DNA of 64,000 nucleotides from Algoriphagus locisalis (GTDB taxonomy: Bacteria; Bacteroidota; Bacteroidia; Cytophagales; Cyclobacteriaceae), in the NCBI RefSeq assembly GCF_900116615.1, contig NZ_FPBF01000001.1, positions 415,625-479,624 on the forward strand, written 5' to 3'. The notes under the pieces were generated by a model. It did no database searches, was not told the DNA's origin, and worked only from the letters and a program-made list of their open reading frames with translations. Every line of letters begins with the position of its first letter. The first letter of the stretch is position 1. This document shows, in pieces, positions 8,412-17,563 of this stretch. A program made the translations under genes and the position numbers.

Positions 8412-9629
8412 TTAATGAAACTTCTTAAGCTCAGGGGCATCTGCAACAGTGGAGAATTCTTTTGCAATCCGTTCTGCATAATCATCCAAGAGCTGCATCA
8501 CTCGATCCTGATTTTTCGACTTTACAATCAGACCTGCATGATATTCCAGCGGAACACGGAAGTAAACTTCTGGATCATCAAAACTACTCAAGTCAGGATG
8601 CTCGAATTTGGAAAGAGTGAGAAGTATGCCAGCATAGTTCTTGGACACTTTCGGGAGTTGGTATTTATAGCCTTTAGCCAAAGCATCTTCGATTTTGGCC
8701 CATTCAGCCCAAAGATTGATTTCAGTCGCAGCTTCAACCATCTCAGCTAAATGTGCTCCTCCAACGCGGGAAGAGGTTTCTAGGAAGTATATTTCTCCGT
8801 CTTCACGACACTTGATAAACTCAGTATGAGTAGCGCCAGAAAGCATTCCAAAAGCTTTCATGATTGCTGCATTTGCTTTTTTAATTGCTTTCTCATCTTC
8901 TGACCCGAACTTCAAATTTGCTGAACGGAAGATTCCACCGCCTTGGGAGATTTCCATTGGTGTAGATAAGTATTTGGATACCGAGCAGAAAAGATTTTTG
9001 CCCTCAAGCATCAATCCATCAGCATGATAAACATCGCCTGGTTTGAATTGCTCTACCAAATAGTAAAGTCTGTTATCTCCTAATTGATGGATGTTTTCCC
9101 AAAGAGATTCCTTGTCATGTACTTTGATAATTCCATGAGCAGAAGCCTCAGAACGAGGTTTCAAAACCCATGGTGCTGGAATATGATCTGCAAACTGATT
9201 GATGTCCTCGTCATTGAAAAGCGGTGCAAAGGCAGGGACTTTGATGTCAGAGTCATGAGCTTTTATACGCATGGCTAGTTTGTCCCGGAAAAATCTTCCT
9301 GTGGTCTGGCCCATTCCAGGAATCCTCAGGTTCTCTCGGAGATAGGTAGCTTTTTCCACGTCATAATCATCGAGGGCTACTATGCTTTCGATCTTATGAT
9401 TCTTCATCAATCCGCCTACACCTTTCATCAAGAGATCAAGATCCCAGTCCAAATCCTGACCAGGCATGTAGAAAATCTCATCTATGTATTCGAAAGCCCA
9501 GGGCTTGGTTTTTAACTTTTCAGAAGTGATTAGAAAAACTCGATTGCCTTGTTTTTTCAACTGAGTTAAAAATGCATTTCCCTTGAAAAAATTAGAAATG
9601 CAAAGAAAAGTCTTGCCTTGGTCTTCCAT
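8412..9629 (-). CDS. ATP-grasp domain enzyme
   Basis: 405 residues. The N-terminal ~110 residues are a Rossmann-like pre-ATP-grasp domain. The ATP-grasp core follows, with APWVLKPRSEASAHGIIKVH (ATP-binding lysine and Ser/Gly loop, about 175-195), EFIKCREDGEIYFLETSSRVGG (metal-binding Glu and Asn/Ser-equivalent region) and a C-terminal subdomain. This resembles carboxylate-amine ligases of the carbamoyl-phosphate synthase/biotin carboxylase superfamily; substrate unknown. The start is two bases from the pepA stop upstream, indicating an operon. No peptide or carrier-protein partner is visible nearby. Confidence 0.82.
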   Translation of the reverse strand: MEDQGKTFLCISNFFKGNAFLTQLKKQGNRVFLITSEKLKTKPWAFEYIDEIFYMPGQDLDWDLDLLMKGVGGLMKNHKIESIVALDDYDVEKATYLRENLRIPGMGQTTGRFFRDKLAMRIKAHDSDIKVPAFAPLFNDEDINQFADHIPAPWVLKPRSEASAHGIIKVHDKESLWENIHQLGDNRLYYLVEQFKPGDVYHADGLMLEGKNLFCSVSKYLSTPMEISQGGGIFRSANLKFGSEDEKAIKKANAAIMKAFGMLSGATHTEFIKCREDGEIYFLETSSRVGGAHLAEMVEAATEINLWAEWAKIEDALAKGYKYQLPKVSKNYAGILLTLSKFEHPDLSSFDDPEVYFRVPLEYHAGLIVKSKNQDRVMQLLDDYAERIAKEFSTVADAPELKKFH

Positions 9630-9631
9630 AA

Positions 9632-11059
9632 TTACAATTGATTTTCGATGAATTTAAGTAATAATTGAACTCCAAAAGCAGTTCCTGACTTCATTTTACA
9701 AAATTCACTGTCGCCAAATGCTACCCCAGCAATATCCAGATGAGCCCAAGAAGGATGCTCATGGATAAAAGCTTCCAGGAATTTTGCTGCAGTAATGGCT
9801 CCGGCAATGGGTTTGCCATGGTAGTTTTTGATGTCTGCGATTTCTGAATCCATCTCAGAACGGTAGCTCTCCCACATCGGCAGCGGCCAGACTTTCTCTC
9901 CGGATTGCATTCCTGCCGCTCTTAAAGCATCTGAAATAGCATCAGAGTTGGAAAATAGTGCGCCACATTCATAGCCGAAAGTTCCAACGCTACTTCCTGT
10001 CAAAGTTGCCAGATCAATAAGTTGATCAACCTGATAATTTTTCACCAAATAGGAGAGGCCATCCGCCAAAATCAAGCGTCCTTCTGCATCCGTATCAATC
10101 ACTTCTATGCTCAGCCCTGCATGTGAACCTATCACTTCAGATGGGAGATAGGCATCTTTGTCAACAGAATTCTCTACTGCCGGAACAATAGCCGTGAGAT
10201 TGATCGGGAGTTTGAGGGAGGCGATAAGTTGGGTCGCAGCTAGGACAGCTGCTGCTCCACCCATATCGGATTTCATGTAAACCATGCCCTGAGTTTTGAT
10301 ATTCAGTCCGCCCGTGTCGAAAGTAACCCCTTTCCCAACTAGCCCTAAATGGGATTTTGCATCAGGGCTTCTATACTCCATGATGATAAATTTTGGAGCT
10401 TTGGCACTGCCACGAGCAACAGCTAAAAATGCATCCAGACCTTCAGCTTTGGCTTTTTCTTGATCAAAAACCGTGACATCAAACCCATGCGCTGCTCCTT
10501 GCTTTGTCGCCCAGTCTGCCAAATATTCCGGTGTGATTACATTGGGAGGGAGGTCAACTAATTTGAATCCTTCAATTTTAGCTGCGGCAATTTTGGAAGC
10601 TCGAACCAGCATTTTTGGAAGGTCAGGAGTTGTAGAAATTACATTGACTTCTAAGTCTTCTAAGTCTTTTTGATCAGCTTTCTTTTGTTTGAAAAAGCCA
10701 ATAGAATAGGCGCCCAGTTGCAAGCCGACTAATGCACTTTCGACTAACTCAGCCGAAAAATCATCTGAGAAATCTATAGCGACGGACTTTTCTACAAGGT
10801 CTTTGTTTTTGGAAAGAACCCTGCGAAAAGACTTTTCAATACTGGAGATATCTGGTTTTTCTCCCAAACCTATGAGTAGAATCAATCGTCCATCTATTTC
10901 CAAATGATAAGAACTATCCTTTTTTCCTGAGAAAAGCGCCGAGTTTACACTGAATCCACCAAGTTTACTCTTAATGATTTCCTCGGAATTACTACTTAGA
11001 ACAGGGATGATCAGAAGTCCTGTGTTTTCACCCGCTTCTGTTTGAGTCTTGAATTGCAT
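9632..11059 (-). CDS. pepA: Leucyl aminopeptidase (M17)
   Basis: 475 residues. Cytosolic metallo-aminopeptidase releasing N-terminal amino acids, normally a hexamer with two metal ions. The N-terminal macro-like domain (1-160, with LILLIGLGEKP) is followed by the catalytic domain. Catalytic signatures present: GKGVTFDTGGLNIK (metal ligands and the active-site lysine region) and the M17 signature VIDTDAEGRLILADGL. It lies between the CBM48-esterase gene (20 bases away) and the ATP-grasp gene (2 bases), all minus strand. Confidence 0.94.
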   Translation of the reverse strand: MQFKTQTEAGENTGLLIIPVLSSNSEEIIKSKLGGFSVNSALFSGKKDSSYHLEIDGRLILLIGLGEKPDISSIEKSFRRVLSKNKDLVEKSVAIDFSDDFSAELVESALVGLQLGAYSIGFFKQKKADQKDLEDLEVNVISTTPDLPKMLVRASKIAAAKIEGFKLVDLPPNVITPEYLADWATKQGAAHGFDVTVFDQEKAKAEGLDAFLAVARGSAKAPKFIIMEYRSPDAKSHLGLVGKGVTFDTGGLNIKTQGMVYMKSDMGGAAAVLAATQLIASLKLPINLTAIVPAVENSVDKDAYLPSEVIGSHAGLSIEVIDTDAEGRLILADGLSYLVKNYQVDQLIDLATLTGSSVGTFGYECGALFSNSDAISDALRAAGMQSGEKVWPLPMWESYRSEMDSEIADIKNYHGKPIAGAITAAKFLEAFIHEHPSWAHLDIAGVAFGDSEFCKMKSGTAFGVQLLLKFIENQL

Positions 11060-11079
11060 ATGCTATGGCTTTCGCTGTT

Positions 11080-12210
11080 TTAATCTTCTTTAGTACTGAA
11101 AAATAGCCATTCTATGGCTTTGGGGAACTCATCACTCCAATACGTCTCGTTGTGCTTTCCCTCTTCGTTGATGCTGAGATGAACCTTCATTTTGCCTTTT
11201 AGACTCTCTCTTTTGAGTAGGCGCTTTCGGAATTTAGTTACATGCTTCACCATGGTTTCACTTTCATCTCCACCTGCGTAGAGATATAGCCTTGTTTCCT
11301 GAGGTTCGAAAATATCCAGGAATCCAAGTTTGATTTTTGGAATCACCCATAGTGATGGGGAGAAAACCATCAATTTTCCAAAAACCTCAGGATAAATCAG
11401 GCCTGAGAATATACTTACCAATCCTCCCATAGAACTACCTCCAATTCCGGTGAATTCCCGCTCGGGTTTTGTACGGTATGTTTTATCAACAAATGGCTTA
11501 AGTGTATCGGTAATGAATCGGATATATTTCTTTCCGCTGCCTTGTCCTAATACGGTTTTACCCACATTATACTCTTGCAATCTTTCGGATTCTCCATGCT
11601 CTATGGCGATGATAATGATCTTCCCAATTCCATAATCCGACATTACAGCCAGTTTTTTGTCTATCTGCCAGTTACCGAATTCTGCATTTTCATTGAAAAG
11701 GTTTTGGGCATCCTGGAGGTAAAGAACAGGATAATGCTCCCCGCTGTTGTTGTAATCATGCGGCAAAAGCGCCCAGACTTTTCGTGTCTTGTTAAGTTGA
11801 GGAATTTCAAATTCTTCAGAGATCAAGCGGATTATCGGCAGTTGGCTGGGGCGGTAAGGAAGCCAGTTTTTTCGCCATTTTGCTACCTTTTCCTGCTTGG
11901 TAGCCATTTCATCATTCCAGTGTCTGTTAGGGGTTCTATTCCCGTAGCGGTCTATTTCTACCTCAGACCAATCTCCTTTTGTGAATTTATAGATTAGCTC
12001 TTTGTTAAATTCTTCGCTTTCGGGAAAGGTAAACTCATACTTTCCTTTGGCAGTTTTTTGCATCAAAAAACGAGGGTCCTGAGTAGTCCAGTTATTGAAA
12101 TTTCCTGAGATATAGACAGGTCTTTCATCGTCATGGGCTGTGCTCAGGAATATGGTCTTAGTCTTGATTTCGGATTTGGGTGATATATTCGGTGTAGATT
12201 CAGAATTCAT
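11080..12210 (-). CDS. CBM48-like domain fused to alpha/beta esterase
   Basis: 376 residues, no signal peptide. An N-terminal immunoglobulin-like carbohydrate-binding/CBM48-type domain (about 15-105: VYISGNFNNWTTQDPR, KYEFTFPE) precedes an esterase-D/Fes-type alpha/beta hydrolase. The hydrolase contains VLYLQDAQNLF, nucleophile motif GGSSMGG (about 255) and a late His in EGKHNETYW. This architecture is shared with enterochelin esterase-like and feruloyl esterase-like proteins. The substrate is unclear, and the lack of an export signal argues for an intracellular ester. It is 20 bases upstream of pepA. Confidence 0.85.
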   Translation of the reverse strand: MNSESTPNISPKSEIKTKTIFLSTAHDDERPVYISGNFNNWTTQDPRFLMQKTAKGKYEFTFPESEEFNKELIYKFTKGDWSEVEIDRYGNRTPNRHWNDEMATKQEKVAKWRKNWLPYRPSQLPIIRLISEEFEIPQLNKTRKVWALLPHDYNNSGEHYPVLYLQDAQNLFNENAEFGNWQIDKKLAVMSDYGIGKIIIIAIEHGESERLQEYNVGKTVLGQGSGKKYIRFITDTLKPFVDKTYRTKPEREFTGIGGSSMGGLVSIFSGLIYPEVFGKLMVFSPSLWVIPKIKLGFLDIFEPQETRLYLYAGGDESETMVKHVTKFRKRLLKRESLKGKMKVHLSINEEGKHNETYWSDEFPKAIEWLFFSTKED

Positions 12211-12288
12211 TCTAAGGGGTGATTAGGGGACAAACCCAGTCTGCAAAAATAACGCTTGCACTCATAGCAATGAAATAAACTTCTCTAC

Positions 12289-14016
12289 TTAAATCTTTTC
12301 CTCTGGCCTGAACCGAATTTCATCCGGATAGGGAAATGCATGAATCAGTTCGCCAGCAGTGATTCTTTCCTGAATTTCCTGCCAATACAGCGGATCAAAA
12401 AGGTCTTTGTGATAAGTCAGAAAATTTTCCTTGATATCCTTGCGCCCAATCATCCAACGCTTAAAATCTTCCGGGAAAACATCATTTTTTGCAATGGAAT
12501 ACCAAGGCTCCGAAGCGTAAATTTGTTCGTATGTTTCTGCTTTTGGCTTTACCCGGAAATTCATGTCTGTCAGAAACTCGATCTCATCGTAGTCGTAGAA
12601 GATTACCCGTTTTTGTCTAGTCAGTCCAAAATTCTTGGTCATCATATCCCCTGGAAAAATGTTTGCCTGGGCTAATTGTAGGATGGCTCTCCCGTAATCT
12701 TCAGCAGCTTTGATGCCTTCTTCAGTGCTGCAATGCTCCAAGAAAAGATTTAAAGGCTCCATTCTTCTCTCTGTATATAAATGTTTGATTACTAAATGAG
12801 TATCGGTCACTTTCAAAAGTGAGTTGACGGTTTTTCTAAGCTCAATCATCAACTCGGTACTGATTCGCTCGATTGGGATTTTAAAGTACTCGAACTCATG
12901 CGTGTCAGCCATTCTTCCCACTCGATCATGCAGGGAGACCAATTTATACTTTCCCTTTACTTCCTGCCTGGTCATGGTTTTGGGAGGCTCAAAATGATCC
13001 TTAATCATCTTAAAAACTATGTTCAGCGATGGCAAAGTGAACACGGTCATCACCATTCCTTTGATCCCGGCAGCCACCTCGAACTGATCATTACTCGCAT
13101 CCAAATGATGAAGAAAGTCTCGGTAGAAAAGTGTTTTCCCATGCTTATTAAAACCAATTGCATTGTAGAGTTCGTGGATTTTCTTGTGGGGAATCACCGA
13201 ATTCAGAAAGCTAACGACCTGTGAAGGTACTTCGGCTTTGACCATAAAGTAAGATCTGGTAAAGCTGAACATGCTACTCATCAGGTTTGGGTCAAAAATC
13301 AAGGTGTCCACAAATACCCCCTTTTCTCCATGAAGCACAGGAATGATGAAAGGCATCCATTTATGCCCTAGAAATGTTCGCCCAATCAAGTAAGCCGCTT
13401 TATTTCTATAAAAAACAGATTTCAAAATCTGCGTTTTTGTATCAGGACCAACTCGATACCTGCTAAGAATTACTTTTTTGACGCTGGAAATCAGAAATTT
13501 GATGTCCTGCTCTTTGTCCATAAAGGGTGCGCCAAAGTCGTAATCGTCCAGGATTTGGCGTATATTTTTCTCTAAACCCAAGAAAGAAGGGTAGGTTCTC
13601 AACAGTTCATCAGATTCTCTGACGGTGCAGCTGTCATACCCTTCCATCACAAACATCAAGTCTTCATCAATGGTCATTTTAGGAAAGCTTTTTCTGATGA
13701 CGGAGTTGAAAAATGTCTCGGCTATTTCCATGTCTGGTCGTTCTGCTATGAGCAGTTGATACATGGACTTTATTTCCATCCAGCTCGCTGAGTCAGCTGC
13801 CAAATCTCCCAATAGTTCAGAGCAGTCATGGGCAAGTGGAAAAAGTAGATCCTTGTAAAGTCGAAGGCGCTGTTTGTTGTTCAGATGGGTAGCATGCCAG
13901 GCTTTTTCACTGAAATATTGAGGAGCTAATCTAGTGTAAGTATTAAACGTCTCCATGTAGGTGATAAATCCTAGGTAAATTTTATTGGAGACTTGTTGGG
14001 ATAGATTTGAGTTCAT
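12289..14016 (-). CDS. aceK: Isocitrate dehydrogenase kinase/phosphatase
   Basis: 575 residues, full length for AceK. The bifunctional enzyme phosphorylates and dephosphorylates isocitrate dehydrogenase to divert flux into the glyoxylate shunt. Visible: the regulatory N-terminal half with GYDSCTVRESDELLRTYPSF, and the kinase-like C-terminal half with HHLDASNDQFEVAAGIKGMV, the FPGDMMTKNFG catalytic-loop block and RVIFYDYDEIEFLTD. All hallmark blocks appear intact. Neither aceA/aceB nor icd is in the window. It has its own upstream gap and reads away from the 14336 lipoprotein. Confidence 0.95.
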   Translation of the reverse strand: MNSNLSQQVSNKIYLGFITYMETFNTYTRLAPQYFSEKAWHATHLNNKQRLRLYKDLLFPLAHDCSELLGDLAADSASWMEIKSMYQLLIAERPDMEIAETFFNSVIRKSFPKMTIDEDLMFVMEGYDSCTVRESDELLRTYPSFLGLEKNIRQILDDYDFGAPFMDKEQDIKFLISSVKKVILSRYRVGPDTKTQILKSVFYRNKAAYLIGRTFLGHKWMPFIIPVLHGEKGVFVDTLIFDPNLMSSMFSFTRSYFMVKAEVPSQVVSFLNSVIPHKKIHELYNAIGFNKHGKTLFYRDFLHHLDASNDQFEVAAGIKGMVMTVFTLPSLNIVFKMIKDHFEPPKTMTRQEVKGKYKLVSLHDRVGRMADTHEFEYFKIPIERISTELMIELRKTVNSLLKVTDTHLVIKHLYTERRMEPLNLFLEHCSTEEGIKAAEDYGRAILQLAQANIFPGDMMTKNFGLTRQKRVIFYDYDEIEFLTDMNFRVKPKAETYEQIYASEPWYSIAKNDVFPEDFKRWMIGRKDIKENFLTYHKDLFDPLYWQEIQERITAGELIHAFPYPDEIRFRPEEKI

Positions 14017-14170
14017 AGAGAGTTAACTATTCGAAGAGGGAATAAAATCAAAAAAAAATATTTCATAAAATTTTAACGATCAGCTAAGATATAATTTCAT
14101 TGATTTTTAAGGGTTTAGAATAAAAATTCTTTGGGAAAATAAAATTTTGAAAATCTTTCGCAATCGATTG

Positions 14171-14202
14171 TTTGGTGGATATGAAAACATTTTCTAATTT
14201 TC
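14171..14202 (+). promoter_or_regulatory. Predicted promoter for a short noncoding transcript
   Basis: TTTG (14171-14174), 20-base spacer, then TAATTTTC (14195-14202; one mismatch to TAnnTTTG). Expected start is near 14208. Confidence 0.5.
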
Positions 14203-14207
14203 GCAGG

Positions 14208-14290
14208 TATTCATAAAACGAATATCTACAATAGGTTTAATAGGTTTGAGAGCAGGAAAAGGTTGGAACAATGTTTCAACCTTTTTTGAT
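14208..14290 (+). ncRNA. Candidate small RNA or leader ending in a terminator
   Basis: A stretch of about 80 bases between the predicted promoter and an intrinsic terminator, with no ORF of its own. The hairpin AAAAGGTTG (14257-14265) with CAACCTTTT (14278-14286), plus inner AACA/TGTT pairing, is followed by a T-rich tail. It either makes a stand-alone sRNA or attenuates the lipoprotein gene starting at 14336. No known RNA family recognised. Confidence 0.4.
14257..14290 (+). terminator. Intrinsic terminator upstream of the lipoprotein gene
   Basis: Nine-base outer stem AAAAGGTTG/CAACCTTTT with further internal pairing and a T-run to 14287. It is oriented to stop plus-strand transcription before 14336. 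Confidence 0.7.
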
Positions 14291-14335
14291 TTTTACTCGT
14301 CAAGACTTAGCTTAACTTTCTCAATTTAACCTTCC

Positions 14336-15019
14336 ATGAGGAGCTCGAAATTTACACCTACTTATTTGATCACCTTTGGCATGGCGATATGGTCTCTTTT
14401 AGCCTGTGATTCCAAGGAGAAACTAGAAGAAAACCGTCTGGGCAACAGCTCAACTACAGCCGAAGAAGTAAGCCGAAACCGAGCCCAGATAGACTTAGCC
14501 TTAGCTCAAAATAAGACCTGGTTTAGTCACTGGAGTAGTGACCTCGGGAGGTTTGACGCTTCCCAATTTGAGTTGGTCATGACTGACTCGATAGATCCTA
14601 TGGAAATGCCGGAGAAGAACCCGATTTTGGAAGAAGATCCGCTTTTTCCCTATCAGTTTCCACACCCTGAGGGAAATGGGACTATTGACATCTATAGTTA
14701 TAAAGTAGAAGCACAAGAAGGTCTAGATACGCCTTATTTGAACCCAGATTCTGAAGTGGTTTGGTACCGGGAAGATGGTATGAAGGAGCGTTTACTTTTT
14801 ATGGGGCCTTCGGGAATGTTTGAAGACGGGATATGGTTAAGTGCTCAGGAGTTTTTAGTATTTGGATATTTTCAGGAAGAGTCCGGATATCGACCTATGG
14901 CATGGCTAATCAATGTAGAAAATCATGAATTGAGGCAATTCCAATTTACCTCGGTTTCCCAGAGCTATGAGTCACACTCTTATCTCAATAAAAAAATAAA
15001 ACAGATAGACTTAAGTTAA
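14336..15019 (+). CDS. Hypothetical lipoprotein
   Basis: 227 residues. The N-terminus ends in a lipobox (SLLAC, cysteine near residue 24), so the mature protein should be lipid-anchored. The remainder is acidic and beta-rich (EMPEKNPILEEDPLFPYQFP, IWLSAQEFLVFGYF) and matches no family I can name. It is two bases upstream of the Nudix gene, so the two are probably co-transcribed, with no visible functional tie. Confidence 0.75.
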   Translation: MRSSKFTPTYLITFGMAIWSLLACDSKEKLEENRLGNSSTTAEEVSRNRAQIDLALAQNKTWFSHWSSDLGRFDASQFELVMTDSIDPMEMPEKNPILEEDPLFPYQFPHPEGNGTIDIYSYKVEAQEGLDTPYLNPDSEVVWYREDGMKERLLFMGPSGMFEDGIWLSAQEFLVFGYFQEESGYRPMAWLINVENHELRQFQFTSVSQSYESHSYLNKKIKQIDLS

Positions 15020-15021
15020 TA

Positions 15022-15660
15022 ATGGATTTTAGGAGCGTTTTGGATTTGTTGGAAAAAGGGATGAAATATCCCCTTCCTGGCAAAAAAGCTCAGCTGTCCA
15101 TGTCTCCAAATCCTGTAGATTCAAGGCGGTTTGATTCTAAATTGCCTGATAATCATCGAAAAGGATCTGTTTTGATTCTACTTTATCCAAACGATGACAA
15201 GGCATTTTTTCCACTGATCAAGAGGCCAGTTTACAAAGGAGTTCATAGTGGGCAGATTGCTTTTCCAGGCGGTAAAATGGAAGAAGATGACGAAGATGAG
15301 ATAGAAACAGCACTTCGTGAAGCTTGGGAGGAAGTCAATATTAAGCCAGAGCAAGTTAAATTGATAGGAAGAATGAGTGATTTGTTTATTCCTACGAGTA
15401 ATTTTTTGGTTAGTCCAGTTTTGGGTTATTCAGAAGTGCTTCCTGATTTTGTTCCTGAGGAAAAGGAAGTAGCCAGAATAATTCAAACTGCAGTAAGTAC
15501 GCTTTATGAGCCATCTTTTCGCAAACAAAAGGTCTTGGAGTTCAGTGATAGTTTCCGATTAGACACGCCCTATTTTGAAGTGGATCAGGAGATGGTTTGG
15601 GGAGCTACCGCAATGATTTTAAGTGAGTTTTTGCAGATTCTGGAAAACGGAAAGAATTAG
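15022..15660 (+). CDS. Nudix hydrolase, CoA pyrophosphatase type
   Basis: 212 residues. The CoA-Nudix signature KGVHSGQIAFPGGK runs into the Nudix box with REAWEEVNI, the combination that marks NudL/PCD1-like coenzyme A diphosphatases. The reaction is hydrolysis of CoA or oxidised CoA to 3',5'-ADP and phosphopantetheine. No signal peptide. The gene follows the lipoprotein by two bases and precedes the DUF819 transporter by 21. Confidence 0.9.
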   Translation: MDFRSVLDLLEKGMKYPLPGKKAQLSMSPNPVDSRRFDSKLPDNHRKGSVLILLYPNDDKAFFPLIKRPVYKGVHSGQIAFPGGKMEEDDEDEIETALREAWEEVNIKPEQVKLIGRMSDLFIPTSNFLVSPVLGYSEVLPDFVPEEKEVARIIQTAVSTLYEPSFRKQKVLEFSDSFRLDTPYFEVDQEMVWGATAMILSEFLQILENGKN

Positions 15661-15681
15661 AATTCTGGTCTTTTTGCGCAA

Positions 15682-16971
15682 ATGTTGGTATTGTTGCAGT
15701 CGATTATCCCAGATATAATGGAAGAAAATACCCCTTTGCTTACAAATGATGCTGTAGTTTTCGGATTACTGATGGCAATTTTGGCGCTCATTTTTGCTAC
15801 TTCAGCCAGTGATAAACCTTTTTGGAAGAAATTCTACGGAGTAGTTCCCACCGTTTTGCTTTGCTATTTTATCCCGGCACTTGCCAATTCATTCGGTTTG
15901 ATTTCTGGTGAAAGTTCCTCACTATATAAAGTTGCAAGTAGGTATTTGCTTCCGGCCTCCTTGGTGTTGTTTACCATAAGTATTGATATCAAGGGGATTT
16001 TGAAATTGGGACCAAAAGCACTAACCATGTTTTTAGCGGGAACAGTTGGAATCATGCTTGGGGGACCTTTAGCCTTACTGACGGTGGGTACTTTCTTTCC
16101 TGATTTGCTTGGCGGCTCCGGTCCGGAGGAAGTTTGGAGAGGACTATCGACTATTGCAGGATCATGGATAGGGGGCGGTGCTAATCAAACGGCAATGTTG
16201 GAAGTGTTTGGGCCTAGTCCGGAGTTATTCAGTCAGATGATAGCAGTGGATGTTTTGGTCGCTAACCTGTGGATGGCTGTATTGCTTTATTGGGCTGCAA
16301 AGCCAGAAAAAATCGATAAGCTGTTCAAAGCGGATAGTACCAAAATCTATGAACTGCGTGATAAAATAGAAGAATTCAGGAAGGGAATAATGAAGATTCC
16401 GACGCTTTCTGATACGATGATTATTCTCGGTGTTGGGTTTGGTGTAACAGGATTAGCACATTTGACAGCAGATTATGTAGCACCTTTCATTGGAGAAAAC
16501 TACCCTAACCTGAAGCAGTATTCACTGGATTCGGCATTTTTCTGGATTGTGGTAATAGCAACCACAGCCGGACTTTTATTGTCATTTACCAAAGCAAGGA
16601 AATTGGAAGGTGCTGGTGCATCTCGTATGGGAAGTGTATTGCTCTATGTGTTAGTGGCTACTATTGGGATGCAAATGGACTTGGGAGCAGTTCTTGATAA
16701 TCCGCTATTGTTTGTGGTAGGCATAGTATGGATGATTTTTCACATCATCATCATGCTTATCGTTGCATACATCATCAAAGCTCCTTTCTTCTATGTGGCA
16801 GTTGGGTCGCAGGCAAACGTAGGCGGTGCGGCATCCGCACCAATCGTTGCAGCTGCCTTTGATGCTTCGCTGGCTCCGGTTGGAGTATTATTAGCTGTTC
16901 TTGGCTATGCAGCTGGCACTTATGGAGCGTATCTTTGTGGTTTGATGATGCAGGCTATTTCGGTAGGATAA
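15682..16971 (+). CDS. DUF819 family membrane protein
   Basis: 429 residues with about ten to twelve hydrophobic spans spread along the whole chain and a charged loop near 205-245. The pattern GSWIGGGANQTAMLEVF and the C-terminal VGSQANVGGAASAPIVAAAF are characteristic of the DUF819/YjcL family, distant relatives of secondary transporters. Substrate unknown. The ATG at 15682 is used; an alternative at 15718 (MEENTPLL) is possible. Its stop overlaps the next start (TAATG). Confidence 0.87.
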   Translation: MLVLLQSIIPDIMEENTPLLTNDAVVFGLLMAILALIFATSASDKPFWKKFYGVVPTVLLCYFIPALANSFGLISGESSSLYKVASRYLLPASLVLFTISIDIKGILKLGPKALTMFLAGTVGIMLGGPLALLTVGTFFPDLLGGSGPEEVWRGLSTIAGSWIGGGANQTAMLEVFGPSPELFSQMIAVDVLVANLWMAVLLYWAAKPEKIDKLFKADSTKIYELRDKIEEFRKGIMKIPTLSDTMIILGVGFGVTGLAHLTADYVAPFIGENYPNLKQYSLDSAFFWIVVIATTAGLLLSFTKARKLEGAGASRMGSVLLYVLVATIGMQMDLGAVLDNPLLFVVGIVWMIFHIIIMLIVAYIIKAPFFYVAVGSQANVGGAASAPIVAAAFDASLAPVGVLLAVLGYAAGTYGAYLCGLMMQAISVG

Positions 16972-17213
16972 TGAAACATTCCAGAAAATTGGTTTTTGTG
17001 TGCAATGGATCTGACTGTAAGAAGGAGGGTGCTAAAAAGCTGAGTAAAGAACTTAAAAATCTTACAAATGAAAGTTCTATGAAAGGCACATGCAAATTCA
17101 TCAAAACCAAATGTATGGATATGTGTAAAACTGCCCCAAATGTAATCGTAGGGGATCATTTTTGTAAAAAAGCCAATTTGGCAGCTGTAATTGGACAAAT
17201 AAAAAAGTCCTGA
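16971..17213 (+). CDS. Thioredoxin-like [2Fe-2S] ferredoxin-type protein
   Basis: 80 residues. The start is ATG at 16971, overlapping the DUF819 stop by one base; a longer reading from 16935 would lie inside that gene. Cysteines C11-x4-C16 and C48-x3-C52 match the 2Fe-2S ligand pattern of small thioredoxin-like ferredoxins (NuoE/HoxE-type fold); C41 and C65 are extra. The motif FVCNGSDCKKEGAK is typical. It likely acts as a cytosolic electron carrier, partner unknown. A terminator hairpin overlaps its stop codon. Confidence 0.85.
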   Translation: MKHSRKLVFVCNGSDCKKEGAKKLSKELKNLTNESSMKGTCKFIKTKCMDMCKTAPNVIVGDHFCKKANLAAVIGQIKKS

Positions 17214-17229
17214 TTTCTCAGGACTTTCC
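17202..17229. terminator. Bidirectional terminator
   Basis: AAAGTCCTGA (17204-17213) pairs with TCAGGACTTT (17218-17227). A-rich sequence on the left serves the minus-strand ybjQ transcript and the right arm serves the plus-strand ferredoxin-like gene, whose TGA stop lies in the stem. Confidence 0.7.
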
Positions 17230-17242
17230 AGATACATTATAG

Positions 17243-17563
17243 TTACTGTTTCACAACTTTTACTGCCGTGCCACTGGCGGTGACCATCAGCATTCCATCC
17301 CGAATGGTTTCATAGTCTAGATCAATCCCAATTATTGCGTTGGCTCCGAATGTTCTAGCCTGCATTTCCATTTCTGTCATCGCGGTTGCTTTTGCTTCAC
17401 GCAATACCCGCTCATAAGCAGATGATCTTCCTCCTACGATGTCGGTGATGCTTGCGAAAAAGTCCTTGAAAACGTTGGCTCCAATAATGGTTTCTCCGGA
17501 TACAATTCCCAAGTATTGCTCTACGCTGTAGCCATCAAGTGTGTTAGTGGTTGTTACAATCAT
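17243..17563 (-). CDS. YbjQ/UPF0145 family protein
   Basis: 106 residues, the normal length. Family features: [24 protein letters not shown] segment (here [20 protein letters not shown]), [20 protein letters not shown] and [14 protein letters not shown]. The family forms pentameric assemblies of unknown function, sometimes labelled heavy-metal binding. It is convergent with the ferredoxin-like gene across a shared terminator and divergent from the kinase gene. Confidence 0.92.
   Translation of the reverse strand: MIVTTTNTLDGYSVEQYLGIVSGETIIGANVFKDFFASITDIVGGRSSAYERVLREAKATAMTEMEMQARTFGANAIIGIDLDYETIRDGMLMVTASGTAVKVVKQ

Larger units (their letters stand above)
14017..14335. other. AT-rich divergent intergenic region
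   Basis: 319 bases between aceK (minus) and the lipoprotein gene (plus). It holds no ORF but has a plus-strand promoter (14171-14202) and a strong terminator hairpin (14257-14286). A weaker -7-like TAACTTTC (14313-14320) precedes the lipoprotein ATG. Confidence 0.7.
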
